Shown here in pieces: positions 8,264 through 16,642 of a stretch of DNA of 55,214 bases (its first letter is position 1; each line of letters begins with the position of its first letter). The position numbers and the translations under genes are program-made. The notes below the pieces were generated by a model. It ran no database searches and was not told the DNA's origin. It saw nothing but the letters and a program-made list of their open reading frames with translations. The stretch comes from Oscillospiraceae bacterium (GTDB taxonomy: Bacteria; Bacillota; Clostridia; Oscillospirales; Oscillospiraceae): positions 1 to 55,214 of the forward strand of contig JAHHRZ010000016.1 in the NCBI GenBank assembly GCA_020025515.1, read 5' to 3'.

Positions 8264-8533
8264 ATGTATCTTCCCATTGGCGGCGATATGGCGGTGCGGA
8301 CCGAAACCATTCTGGGAATCTTTGATATGGACAACACAACCACCTCCAAGCACACCCGTCAGTTTCTCCAGATGGCGGAGCAGGACGGTCAGGTGGTCAG
8401 TGCCGCCGAGGATCTGCCAAAAGCCTTTATTCTCACCAGCGAATACGGCATGTTCCGGGTCTACCTCACGCAATTCAGTGCAAGCACTCTGGAAAAACGA
8501 CTGGAAGCCCTGAAGCCTAAGAAAAAAGCATAG
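8264..8533 (+). CDS. remB: RemB-like (DUF370/YaaB) regulatory protein
   Basis: Small 89-residue protein matching the RemA/RemB family. It begins MYLPIGGD with the family's early VRTETILGIFDMD segment and a middle SAAEDLPKAF block, like Bacillus subtilis YaaB/RemB, linked there to extracellular-matrix gene expression. RemA-type members are DNA-binding; what this one binds is unknown. It has a strong ribosome site. The downstream YibE/F-like gene starts 13 bases after its stop, so the two are co-transcribed. Confidence 0.75.
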   Translation: MYLPIGGDMAVRTETILGIFDMDNTTTSKHTRQFLQMAEQDGQVVSAAEDLPKAFILTSEYGMFRVYLTQFSASTLEKRLEALKPKKKA

Positions 8534-8546
8534 AAAGGACTGCAAA

Positions 8547-9725
8547 ATGAAGCTTCAAACGCCAGATATCAGAGGGTCCCTCCGAAAAAATCGGGGTGCC
8601 CTGGTAGTTTTATTGTTGGCTGCTGTAATATTTATAGGATTTTACATCTACACGCACCCTTCCGCTCCGGAAAACACTGCAACCGCGGAAGAATATGCCG
8701 AATACGAAAGCGGCGTTGTACAGGAAATCCTGTCTGATTCCTGCGAGCCGGACCCAACAGCAGAAAACGCCTACCGTGGCAGTCAGTCCTTGCTGGTGGA
8801 GATCACCTCCGGCCAGTATAAGGGCACGACCCATCTTACCAGTAACGCCGTGGGTCCCCTCTTTGGCGAACCGGTACAGGTGGGCGACCATATTACCGTG
8901 ATTCTCTCCACCTATGCCGACGGAACCATTCAGTCCACGGTTTACGAATACGATCGCAGCACCCCCATCTACCTGCTGATTGGCCTTTTTTTCCTGACCA
9001 CCATTCTGGTAGGCGGAAAAACCGGTTTTAAGTCCATTTTAGGTTTGGTTTTCACCGTTGGTGTGCTTCTGACCCTGCTCATTCCTCTGCTTCTAAAGGG
9101 CTGGCCCACCATCCCCACCACCTTCCTCATGTGCGGATATGTGGCCATTGTGAGCTTTGTATTTCTGGGCGGCCTGAACCGGAAAATTATCTGTGCTGCT
9201 CTGGGAACCATTGCCGGCATGGCCATGGCCATGATCTTTGGTCTCATTGCCCAGAAAATCACCCACATTGACGGACTGAGGATCAGTGATGTTGAGGCTT
9301 TGCTGCAGCTTCGCCAGACCGGGACCCCCATCGGACTGCGTGGCCTTCTGGTGGCAGGCATCATCATTTCCGCCCTGGGTGCCGTCATGGATGTGGCCAT
9401 GTCCATCTCTTCGGCACTGTGGGAGGTCAAAACCGTAAATCCCGCCTTGGGCCGCAAAGAACTGTGGAAATCCGGCATGAACATCGGCCGGGACATGGTG
9501 GGCACCATGACCAACACCTTGATTTTGGCTTTTCTGGGCAGCGGATTCACCTTGATTATTTACCTGTATTCTCTGAATCTTCCCTTCCATGAACTTATGA
9601 GTTCTGCCTACATGGGGTTGGAAGTGGTCAGCGGTGTAGCCAGCGCCATCGGCGTCATTCTTTCCGTTCCGGTCACCGCTGTGCTTTGTGCAGTGTGTTT
9701 CTGTCATTGCAAAAAGAGCGCATAA
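8547..9725 (+). CDS. YibE/F-like integral membrane protein
   Basis: 392-residue membrane protein: N-terminal anchor helix at about 17-35, an extracytoplasmic beta-rich region to about 140, then roughly seven hydrophobic helices to the C-terminus. This layout and the conserved PIYLLIGLFFLTTILVGG segment match YibE/F proteins, whose biochemical role is unknown. It is translated from an operon with remB. The stop is followed by two hairpins shared with the convergent glgP gene. Confidence 0.75.
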   Translation: MKLQTPDIRGSLRKNRGALVVLLLAAVIFIGFYIYTHPSAPENTATAEEYAEYESGVVQEILSDSCEPDPTAENAYRGSQSLLVEITSGQYKGTTHLTSNAVGPLFGEPVQVGDHITVILSTYADGTIQSTVYEYDRSTPIYLLIGLFFLTTILVGGKTGFKSILGLVFTVGVLLTLLIPLLLKGWPTIPTTFLMCGYVAIVSFVFLGGLNRKIICAALGTIAGMAMAMIFGLIAQKITHIDGLRISDVEALLQLRQTGTPIGLRGLLVAGIIISALGAVMDVAMSISSALWEVKTVNPALGRKELWKSGMNIGRDMVGTMTNTLILAFLGSGFTLIIYLYSLNLPFHELMSSAYMGLEVVSGVASAIGVILSVPVTAVLCAVCFCHCKKSA

Positions 9726-9739
9726 ACCGTTTGGAAAGC

Positions 9740-9824
9740 GGGGTGGAGTCATAGGCTCCACCCCATTGCATGATAAAAGCGGCGTTGTCCCACAACTTTG
9801 TGAGACAACGCCGCTCTTTTTCTT
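9740..9824. terminator. Bidirectional terminator between YibE/F-like gene and glgP
   Basis: Two hairpins. The first is a 9-bp stem (9740-9748 with 9756-9764). The second is a 12-bp perfect stem (9778-9789 with 9804-9815) with an inner CACAA/TTGTG pair. The second has T-rich flanks on both strands, fitting convergent transcripts. Confidence 0.8.
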
Positions 9825-12156
9825 AAATTTCGCTGGGCTCTACATGCCAGATCTCGTCGGCGTACTGCCGAATGGTGCGGTCAGAGGAGAATTTGCCGGC
9901 GGAGGCAACATTCATCAGGCACTTCCGGCCGAAGGCCAGCCGATCGGCATAATCCCGATTTGCACGGAGCTTGGTCTCCAGATAGGAGTCATAGTCCTTC
10001 AGGACAAAATAGTGGTCCGGGCGATGCCAGGAAGCACCATCCAGGAGGGCATGATACAGCTCTCTCTGCTCATCGTCCGTAGGAACGGTCCCATCCACCA
10101 GAGTATCCAGCGCACGGCGCAGCTGGGGGTTGGCATCATAAATGCCACGGGCCCAATAGGTGTCTCTGATGCTGTTAAGCTCTTCCACGGTAGCACCGAA
10201 GATATAGTTGTTCTCCAGCCCGGCTTCCCGCACAATCTCCACATTGGCACCGTCCATGGTGCCCAGGGTGACTGCGCCGTTGAGCATCAGCTTCATGTTG
10301 CCGGTGCCGGATGCCTCGGTACCGGCAGGGGAAATCTGCTCGGACACATCGGCGGCAGGAATAATGTGCTCTGCATAGGAACAGTTGTAGTTCTGCACAA
10401 AGACCACCTTCAGCAGATCCTTGACAGCAGGATCGCTGTTGATCATCTTGGCCACCCGGTTGATAAAGCGGATAATGGCCTTGGCCCGGGCATAGCCGGG
10501 GGCAGACTTTGCGCCAAAGATGTATGCCGTGGGATGGAAGTCCTGAAGGCTCCCGTCTTTCAGGCGATAGTAAATATCCAGAACGGAGATAATATTCATC
10601 AGCTGCCGCTTATACTCGTGCAGGCGTTTCACCTGTACATCAAACATGAAGTCAGGATTCAGCACCACGCCTTCATTCTTCTCAATCACCGCAGCCAGCT
10701 GCTCTTTCTTGATCCGCTTGATGGAGTTAAACTGACGCACCATGTCATCGTCGATCAGAGGCTTCAGTTCACTCATCTTGTCCAGATTGGTCAGGAAGTC
10801 ACCGCCCACCCGGTACTTCACCATCTGGGTCAGTTCGGGATTGCACAGCCCCAGCCAGCGGCGGGGGGTAATGCCGTTGGTCTTATTCTGGAAGCGCTCA
10901 GGATATACCCGGTACCAATCTCTGAACAGGTCATCCTTCAGGATCTGGGAGTGAATCTCCGCAACGCCATTGACATAAGAGGACACATACACAGACATAT
11001 ACGCCATGTGAGCAGTATTGTCCCGGAGGATATACAGCTCAGGATGCTCGCTCTTGAGCTTGGCATCGATGCGGCAGATAATGTCACAGACCTCAGGCAC
11101 CACAGAGCGGAGCAGATCCATATTCCACTTCTCCAGCGCCTCGGTCATAATGGTGTGGTTGGTATAGCAGAAGGTCTTCTGCGCCACAGCAAAGGCCTGC
11201 TCAAAGGTCATGCCCTCCACCATAAACAGGCGGATCAGCTCCGGAATGGAGATGGCAGGGTGGGTGTCATTGAGCTGAATGGTGACAAAGTCCGCAAAGC
11301 GGCTCAAATCGGTTCCATGGGTGTCCTTGTAAGCCCGCAGAATGTCCTGCAGGGAAGCGGAAGACAGCACATACTGCTGCTTCACACGCAGACGCTTGCC
11401 CTCCCAGGTGGAATCGTTGGGGTACAGCACACGGGTGATGTCCTCAGCCTTATTCTTTTCTGCCAGAGCACGGGCATAATCCTGGGCATTGAAAGCATCA
11501 AAGTCCAGCTCCTGCTCCGCTTCGCACTGCCACAGGCGCAGGGTGCCGATGTTCTTGGTGCCGTAGCCGATGACAGGCACATCATAGGGCACCGCCAAAA
11601 CCGTATGGTCAGGGAATGCAATGCGCACCGCATGGTTATACCGGCGGTAGGACCAGGGATCGCCGTATTTGGTCCAGTCGTCAGCCGTCTCTCTCTGGCT
11701 GCCATTGTCATCAAATTTCTGCTTAAACAGACCGAAGCGGTACCGAAGGCCATAGCCGGACAGAGGGACATTGCAGGTAGCCGCAGAGTCCAGGAAGCAG
11801 GCAGCCAGACGGCCCAGGCCGCCGTTGCCTAGGGCTGCATCTTCGATCTCTTCCAGACAGGCCAAATCCACCCCGGCATTCAGGAATACCTTCTTCAGTT
11901 CCTCCAGAATCCCCAGGTTGTACAGGTTGCTGTATACCAGGCGGCCGATGAGGTACTCTGCGGAAAAGTAAAATGCCTTCCGGCTGTTGGTGCGGCCGTG
12001 CTTGCTGGCGGCCCAGTCATCGCTGATGGCAACCATCACCGAACTGGACAGAGCCTCGTGAAGCTCCTGGGGAGTTGCCTCCTGCAGGTTCACATCGCAC
12101 TGGTATTTCAGCTGTGCCTCTGTCATTTTCAGAATATTTTGACAATTTAAATTCAT
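9823..12156 (-). CDS. glgP: Glycogen/starch/alpha-glucan phosphorylase
   Basis: GT35 phosphorylase that releases glucose-1-phosphate from alpha-1,4-glucans using phosphate and PLP. Visible: the catalytic-core segment EASGTGNMKLMLNGA with the PLP lysine, the FNGITPRRW-like NKTNGITPRRWL block, and the N-terminal AYFSAEY-type segment. The 777-residue length is at the short end of the family, as usual for bacterial enzymes. It lies 50 bases after malQ on the same strand, so the two act together: MalQ rearranges maltodextrins and GlgP phosphorolyses the longer chains. Confidence 0.95.
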   Translation of the reverse strand: MNLNCQNILKMTEAQLKYQCDVNLQEATPQELHEALSSSVMVAISDDWAASKHGRTNSRKAFYFSAEYLIGRLVYSNLYNLGILEELKKVFLNAGVDLACLEEIEDAALGNGGLGRLAACFLDSAATCNVPLSGYGLRYRFGLFKQKFDDNGSQRETADDWTKYGDPWSYRRYNHAVRIAFPDHTVLAVPYDVPVIGYGTKNIGTLRLWQCEAEQELDFDAFNAQDYARALAEKNKAEDITRVLYPNDSTWEGKRLRVKQQYVLSSASLQDILRAYKDTHGTDLSRFADFVTIQLNDTHPAISIPELIRLFMVEGMTFEQAFAVAQKTFCYTNHTIMTEALEKWNMDLLRSVVPEVCDIICRIDAKLKSEHPELYILRDNTAHMAYMSVYVSSYVNGVAEIHSQILKDDLFRDWYRVYPERFQNKTNGITPRRWLGLCNPELTQMVKYRVGGDFLTNLDKMSELKPLIDDDMVRQFNSIKRIKKEQLAAVIEKNEGVVLNPDFMFDVQVKRLHEYKRQLMNIISVLDIYYRLKDGSLQDFHPTAYIFGAKSAPGYARAKAIIRFINRVAKMINSDPAVKDLLKVVFVQNYNCSYAEHIIPAADVSEQISPAGTEASGTGNMKLMLNGAVTLGTMDGANVEIVREAGLENNYIFGATVEELNSIRDTYWARGIYDANPQLRRALDTLVDGTVPTDDEQRELYHALLDGASWHRPDHYFVLKDYDSYLETKLRANRDYADRLAFGRKCLMNVASAGKFSSDRTIRQYADEIWHVEPSEI

Positions 12157-12206
12157 AATCAGTCTCCTCTATTGGAATCGCAGCCGCAGGGGAGCGGTCA
12201 CGGGAT

Positions 12207-13697
12207 TTACTTGTTTCTGCTTTCATCCCGCCCATACATATGGGTAAGATGTTTGATTTTTTCTGCCAGAGGCTCCGTAAACAGCCCCTCCTGTACACGC
12301 CAGGTCCAGTTATCTCCGGACAACGAGCCCGGGAAATTCATCCGGCTATGGGCCCCCAAGCCCAGATAGTCCTGCATCTGGGCCACAAACAGGTCAGAAA
12401 CCGATGCCATACCGCTGCGGATCATGCCCCAGGCATATCCTTCCCGGTCATTCAGGGCCAGATACTCTCTGGCATACTCCACTGCCTCAGGGGAGGCTTC
12501 GTCAAACCACTGCTGAACGGTCTGATTGTCGTGGGTTCCCGTATAGCACACCGTATTTCTGGTATAGGTATGGGGCAGATACTCACTGGGCTCCCGGGAG
12601 TCAAAGGCAAATTCCAGCACCTTCATTCCGGGATAGCCGGAATCCTGCTGCAACTTGCGAACCTCGGCAGTAAGATAGCCCAGATCCTCTGCAATCAAAG
12701 CCAGATGCGGCAGATTTTTATGGATGGCATTGAGGAAGTCTTCTCCGGGACCGGGCATCCACCGGCCGTTTTTGGCGGTAGAATCTCCTGCGGGCACAGC
12801 CCAATAGCTCTCAAAGCCACGGAAGTGGTCCAGACGAATCCTGTCATACATCCGGCTGGCAGATTCCAGACGGCGCATCCACCAGGCATAGCCGCTTTCC
12901 TTCATCCGGTTCCAGTCATACAGAGGGTTTCCCCAAAGCTGCCCATCCGCCGTAAAGGCATCCGGGGGGACACCAGCCACCATTGTGGGCCTGCGTTCCT
13001 CATCCAGCTGGAAAAATCCGGGGTTTGCCCACACATCCGCAGAGTCCAGGGGCACATAAATGGGCACATCTCCAATGATGCCAATGCCTCTGTCCTTGGC
13101 ATAGGCCCGAAGTTTTCCCCACTGCTCAAAGAACTTAAACTGAAGAAAATACTGGAACACAATCCTATATTTCAGTTTTTCCCGGTATTTTTGCATCTCC
13201 GCAGGGTCTCGCAGCCGCAGGCCCTCCGGCCAGCTGAGCCATTCGGTACCGGAAAATTCCTCCTTGAGGGCCATGAACAGGCCATAGTCCGGCAGCCATG
13301 CATTGGTCTTCACAAACTCCTGAAAGGCCCGGTTTGGCATTCCGATAAAACGCTCATAGGCCTGATACAGAACCTTGCCGCGGTTTTCATACAGAGCGCC
13401 AAAGTCCACCCGGCCTTCATCCTGGCCCCAGTGGATTCCCTTCAGCTCTTCCTTGCGCAAAAGGCCCTCTTCTTCCAATGTATCCAGATCGATGAGATAA
13501 TGGTTGCCGGCAAAGGCAGAAAATGCCTGATAAGGAGAATTGCCGCAGCCTGTGGGAGACAGGGGCAAAACCTGCCAGTAGGACTGCCCCGCCTTCTCCA
13601 GAAAATCCAGAAACCTTCGAGCCTCTGCGCCCATGGTGCCTATTCCGTAGGGACCGGGCAGAGAGGTGACATGCATCAGAATTCCGCTTGTTCGCAT
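12207..13697 (-). CDS. malQ: 4-alpha-glucanotransferase (amylomaltase)
   Basis: GH77 enzyme of 496 residues that transfers alpha-1,4-glucan segments between maltodextrins and frees glucose. Catalytic signatures are visible: nucleophile Asp in RLDHFRGFE, acid/base Glu in LIAEDLG, and the transition-state Asp in YTGTHDNQT. The N-terminus MRTSGILMHVTSLPG is typical of amylomaltases. It is the first gene of the malQ-glgP unit. Upstream is an unusually long, GC-rich, gene-free stretch described separately. Confidence 0.95.
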   Translation of the reverse strand: MRTSGILMHVTSLPGPYGIGTMGAEARRFLDFLEKAGQSYWQVLPLSPTGCGNSPYQAFSAFAGNHYLIDLDTLEEEGLLRKEELKGIHWGQDEGRVDFGALYENRGKVLYQAYERFIGMPNRAFQEFVKTNAWLPDYGLFMALKEEFSGTEWLSWPEGLRLRDPAEMQKYREKLKYRIVFQYFLQFKFFEQWGKLRAYAKDRGIGIIGDVPIYVPLDSADVWANPGFFQLDEERRPTMVAGVPPDAFTADGQLWGNPLYDWNRMKESGYAWWMRRLESASRMYDRIRLDHFRGFESYWAVPAGDSTAKNGRWMPGPGEDFLNAIHKNLPHLALIAEDLGYLTAEVRKLQQDSGYPGMKVLEFAFDSREPSEYLPHTYTRNTVCYTGTHDNQTVQQWFDEASPEAVEYAREYLALNDREGYAWGMIRSGMASVSDLFVAQMQDYLGLGAHSRMNFPGSLSGDNWTWRVQEGLFTEPLAEKIKHLTHMYGRDESRNK

Positions 13698-14323
13698 GGT
13701 GTTCCCTCCTTGTCACTCAATCTTGAGGTGCTGTGTTTGTGGATCTGCGCAGGAGATTCTCCTGCACGCAAATCCGAAATCTCCTGGCGCCCATTGCCCC
13801 GGCGAAACGGCCAATGCTCAGATGGTAGCCGCTTTCGGGGTGGAATATTCCTGTCCGCCAACTGCCGCTGTCCGCCACAGGCGTATACTTTGGCCCCGCA
13901 TTTTGCTGTTTCCCGGTCACAAACTATGTTTTGGAACATTCGGCACCACTCTGCCTTACAAATAACCCCCCGGGCTTCCCTTTGACGTAACCTGTCAGAG
14001 AAACACGGGGGTTCTTGCAGGGATTGGGCAGTTTTTCCGAGAATTGTGTTACCATTACGGTAGAATCGTTTCAAAGTAGCTTCATTTTACCAAAATGTCA
14101 TGCTCATTTCAATCGTTTTCCACGGCTCTCCTCTTTTTCTCTTTTTCTCCCAAATCTTCGACACAGGTTTTATTGAATTTGTACATCCTTTTTTATAATC
14201 CCGCATGTACATCCCCCTTATTTTTAGTCATTCCTTATAAATCCTTCGATGTATCGTAATGCTCTTAAATCAGTTTATTCCGCTCTTTGCATTTTTGACC
14301 TGTAATTTCATTGTGATATTCTA
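13698..14323. other. Long gene-free region between malQ and the met operon
   Basis: The left 370 bases, read on the minus strand as a malQ leader, are GC-rich with several inverted repeats, including GCAGGAG/CTCCTGC near 13751-13767 and AACCCCC/GGGGGTT near 13960-14010. A 132-codon minus frame here has unconvincing composition and I do not call it. A weak promoter-like TTGAAA is near 14070. The right 250 bases are AT-rich with the direct repeat TGTACATCC near 14182 and 14207. No known riboswitch was recognised. Confidence 0.4.
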
Positions 14324-14352
14324 TTGACAAATTAAATTACCGGTGGTACAAT
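14324..14352 (+). promoter_or_regulatory. Consensus promoter of the met leader and metQNI
   Basis: Perfect TTGACA, 17 bases, TACAAT. Transcription should begin near 14359, about 37 bases before the leader-peptide start. Confidence 0.85.
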
Positions 14353-14395
14353 GTCCGTGTTTCAGACACATTTGGGAAGAAGGGAGAAGCGCATA

Positions 14396-14506
14396 ATGGA
14401 AAAGCTGCATATGATGGTTATGAATATGATGGAAATGTGCATGTGCTCCATGTGCATGCTTCGCTATGCCCTTTTTCCGATGCGCTTTCTGTCATACCAG
14501 AGATGA
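14396..14506 (+). CDS. Methionine/cysteine-rich leader peptide of metQNI
   Basis: A 36-codon frame with an AGGGAG ribosome site nine bases before its ATG. Eleven codons are Met (positions 1, 6, 7, 9, 11, 12, 14, 16, 19, 21, 29), nine of them packed within codons 6-21, and three are Cys (15, 17, 20). The TGA is at 14504-14506. It sits between a consensus promoter and an intrinsic terminator, before genes for methionine import. By analogy with trp or his leaders, ribosome stalling at Met codons when charged Met-tRNA is scarce would favour read-through. This is inference; I know of no described family for it. Confidence 0.7.
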   Translation: MEKLHMMVMNMMEMCMCSMCMLRYALFPMRFLSYQR

Positions 14507-14542
14507 CCGGCGAACCTGCGCCGCAGCCGAGTTTGTATTACA

Positions 14543-14578
14543 GAGGGATGCTTCATCGGAAGCTTCCCTCATTTTTTT
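14543..14578 (+). terminator. Attenuator terminator in the met leader
   Basis: Stem 14543-14553 with 14560-14570 (11 positions, one T-T mismatch), six-base loop CATCGG, then A and seven T. It lies after the leader-peptide stop and before all structural genes, so it must be read through for metQNI expression. TTCCGATG in the leader ORF (14475-14482) is an exact complement of CATCGGAA (14554-14561), the loop and top of the 3' arm, and could form a competing antiterminator. Confidence 0.75.
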
Positions 14579-14597
14579 ATGGAAAGGAGGGATCTCC

Positions 14598-14681
14598 ATG
14601 AAAACCATGGCAACGATCCTCACCCGCACCTCCCTGACAAATCAACGAATGTGCCCCTATGTACTGTATTCCATATTCTGA
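14598..14681 (+). CDS. Second small ORF between attenuator and metQ
   Basis: Twenty-seven codons opened by an excellent AAAGGAGG site eight bases before the ATG, immediately after the attenuator T run. It ends with TGA at 14679, 38 bases before metQ. The peptide begins MKTMATILTRTS, has three Met, and resembles nothing I recognise. It may modulate metQ translation, or be a decayed gene remnant. Confidence 0.45.
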   Translation: MKTMATILTRTSLTNQRMCPYVLYSIF

Positions 14682-14719
14682 CCCATATGAAATTCAATCC
14701 ACAAAGGAGCTTACTCATT

Positions 14720-15571
14720 ATGAAAAAAATTACTTCTCTGATTCTTACTTCTATCCTTGCCCTGTCCCTTGTTTTTTCATTCACCGGTTGTTCCAAGGAT
14801 GGAACCATTGTCATTGGCGTTCCCAATGATACCACCAACGAGGCTCGGGCCCTGCTCCTGCTTCAGGAGAACGGCATCATTACCCTGAAAGAGGGTGCCG
14901 ATATCACCGCCACCATCCGGGACATTGAAACCAAGCCCCAGCATCTGGAATTTAAGGAAATCGAAGCCGCGCAGCTTCCTGCCGCGCTGCAGGATCTGGA
15001 CTATGCCATTATCAATTCCAACTATGCCATTGATGCAGGCATGAAGCCCTTAGAAGAGAGTCTGCTGACAGAGAGTTCCTCCTCCGCTTACAGCAACATT
15101 CTGGCTGTGAAGGCCGGAAACGAATCCTCCCCCCAGGTTCTGGCGCTGAAGGCCGCTCTGGAAAGCCAGGAGGTGGCAGACTATATTACCGAAAACTACG
15201 GCGGCGCTGTAATCAGCACCGTAGAGGCCCCCACCAACGGCTTTGACCCCACTGTAGACTATTCCGCCCTGGCAGGCCAGACCATCAAGGTAGGCGCTTC
15301 CCCCGCTCCCCATACCGACATTCTGAAAATTGCCCGGGACATTCTGGCTTCCAAGGACATCACCCTGGAAATTGTGGAATTTACCGACTATGTGCAGCCC
15401 AATCTGGTGGTAGACAGCGGCGAGCTGGATGCCAACTACTTCCAGCACCTGCCCTATCTGGAGGACTTCAACAGCCAGAATGGCACCAGCCTTGTGAGTG
15501 TCTCTGCCATCCATGTGGAGCCTATGGGCCTCTATGGCGGCAAGCAGACCAGTCTGGATGCTTTGAAGTAA
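14720..15571 (+). CDS. metQ: Methionine-binding lipoprotein MetQ, circularly permuted
   Basis: Extracellular substrate-binding lipoprotein of a methionine ABC importer, 283 residues. Signal helix is followed by a lipobox with Cys24. Ordinary MetQ runs from IKVG through FQHxPYL and SLDEL to VPNDPTN, then INTNYA and GGAV. Here the order is swapped: VPNDTTNEARALLLL (34-48), INSNYA (98-103) and GGAV (161-164) come first; a linker at about 165-188 leads to IKVGASPAPH (189-198), NYFQHLPYL (239-247) and the terminal SLDALK. The C-terminus would join seamlessly to residue 27 in the ordinary order. All conserved ligand-pocket segments are present, so it should be functional. The ATG at 14720 has an AAAGGAG site; longer in-frame readings lack a signal. 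Confidence 0.9.
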   Translation: MKKITSLILTSILALSLVFSFTGCSKDGTIVIGVPNDTTNEARALLLLQENGIITLKEGADITATIRDIETKPQHLEFKEIEAAQLPAALQDLDYAIINSNYAIDAGMKPLEESLLTESSSSAYSNILAVKAGNESSPQVLALKAALESQEVADYITENYGGAVISTVEAPTNGFDPTVDYSALAGQTIKVGASPAPHTDILKIARDILASKDITLEIVEFTDYVQPNLVVDSGELDANYFQHLPYLEDFNSQNGTSLVSVSAIHVEPMGLYGGKQTSLDALK

Positions 15572-15582
15572 CTTGCAATTCT

Positions 15583-15609
15583 TTTGGGCCGCCCCTGCGG
15601 CGGCCCAAA
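15583..15609 (+). promoter_or_regulatory. Perfect hairpin between metQ and metN
   Basis: Eleven-bp perfect stem (15583-15593 with 15599-15609) and five-base loop, without a T run. It is more likely an mRNA stability or partial-attenuation element than a terminator. Such an element would help make more binding protein than transporter. Confidence 0.6.
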
Positions 15610-15628
15610 TCCCTGGTTGGAGGTTCCT

Positions 15629-16642
15629 ATGATTGAAATAAAAAACCTGACAAAAACCTTTCCCGGTGCCGATGGCGGCGTAGAAGCCCTGAAAGATGTG
15701 TCTCTCACCATTCACGACGGAGATATTTTCGGCATCATCGGCATGAGCGGTGCCGGTAAATCCACCCTGGTGCGCTGCATCAACATGCTGGAGCGTCCCA
15801 CGCAAGGCACTGTCCTCATTGACGGGCAGGATGTAGGCGCCCTCAAACAAAAAGAACTTCGGAAGGTGCGCCAAAATGTAACCATGATTTTCCAGGGCTT
15901 TAACCTGCTGCAGCAGCGAACCTGTCTCAAAAATGTATGCTTCCCTCTGGAGCTTGCCGGCGTTCCCAAAGCAGAAGCAAAAAAACGGGCACTGGAGCTT
16001 CTGGAAATCGTGGGTCTTCCCACCAAAGCCGATGCCTACCCGGCGCAGCTTTCCGGCGGTCAGCAGCAGCGTGTGGCAATCGCCAGAGCCCTGGCAACAG
16101 AGCCAAAGGTTCTGCTGTGCGATGAGGCCACCTCTGCCCTGGACCCCAATACCACCCACTCAATTCTGGAACTGATCCGGGACATCAACAAAAAGCTGGG
16201 CATTACCGTCATCATCATCACCCACCAGATGAGCGTGGTAGAAGAGGTCTGCAACCGGGTGGCCATTTTAGATGCCGGCACCGTGGCAGAGGAGGGGGAT
16301 GTGAGCGCCGTGTTCTCCAGTCCCAAATCCAGAGCCGCCCGGCAGCTGGTATTTCCCGAGGGTGTGCAGGAGATCCTCAACCCCTGCAATAGGGAACACC
16401 GTCTGCGTGTGGTGTTCCATGGTGCCCAGACCACCCGGACGCCCCTGATCTCTCAGATGGCCATAGAGCTGGGAATCCCCGCCAACATTCTTTCTGCCTC
16501 TACCCGCCCCATTGGTGACAAAGTCTATGGCAATATGCTTCTGGGCATCCCCGGCGGACAGCAGGAGCTGCAAAAGGCCATAAACTACCTGAGAGTAATT
16601 CCCAATATATTCATTGAGGAGGTTTCCGACCGTGCTGAATAA
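15629..16642 (+). CDS. metN: Methionine ABC transporter ATPase MetN
   Basis: 337-residue ATPase powering methionine import: Walker A GMSGAGKST, signature LSGGQQQRV, Walker B VLLCDEATSALD, and a C-terminal NIL domain (about 260-337) that in E. coli MetN binds intracellular methionine and inhibits transport. The ATG at 15629 follows a TGGAGG site and gives the family start MIEIKNLTKTF. The hairpin upstream separates it from metQ; metI overlaps its 3' end. Normal domain order here contrasts with the permuted MetQ. Confidence 0.95.
   Translation: MIEIKNLTKTFPGADGGVEALKDVSLTIHDGDIFGIIGMSGAGKSTLVRCINMLERPTQGTVLIDGQDVGALKQKELRKVRQNVTMIFQGFNLLQQRTCLKNVCFPLELAGVPKAEAKKRALELLEIVGLPTKADAYPAQLSGGQQQRVAIARALATEPKVLLCDEATSALDPNTTHSILELIRDINKKLGITVIIITHQMSVVEEVCNRVAILDAGTVAEEGDVSAVFSSPKSRAARQLVFPEGVQEILNPCNREHRLRVVFHGAQTTRTPLISQMAIELGIPANILSASTRPIGDKVYGNMLLGIPGGQQELQKAINYLRVIPNIFIEEVSDRAE

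Noticed and set aside
9688..11832. 714-codon plus-strand frame opposite glgP
   Set aside because: Long only because GC-rich glgP codons leave few stops on the other strand; no motif or ribosome site.
13676..14074. 132-codon minus frame upstream of malQ
   Set aside because: Its composition is random-looking, it has no convincing start site and it overlaps the malQ start. Described as a leader region instead.
14324..14720. SAM riboswitch or methionine T-box before metQ
   Set aside because: Neither the SAM-I core nor the conserved T-box AGGGTGGNACCGCG was found; the Met-rich leader ORF explains the terminator better.
14720..15571. metQ as a truncated or fused pseudogene
   Set aside because: Signal peptide, lipobox, all pocket motifs and both lobes are present once each in one open frame; circular permutation fits better.
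15583..15609. Intrinsic terminator between metQ and metN
   Set aside because: The stem is strong but no T run follows, and the operon continues.
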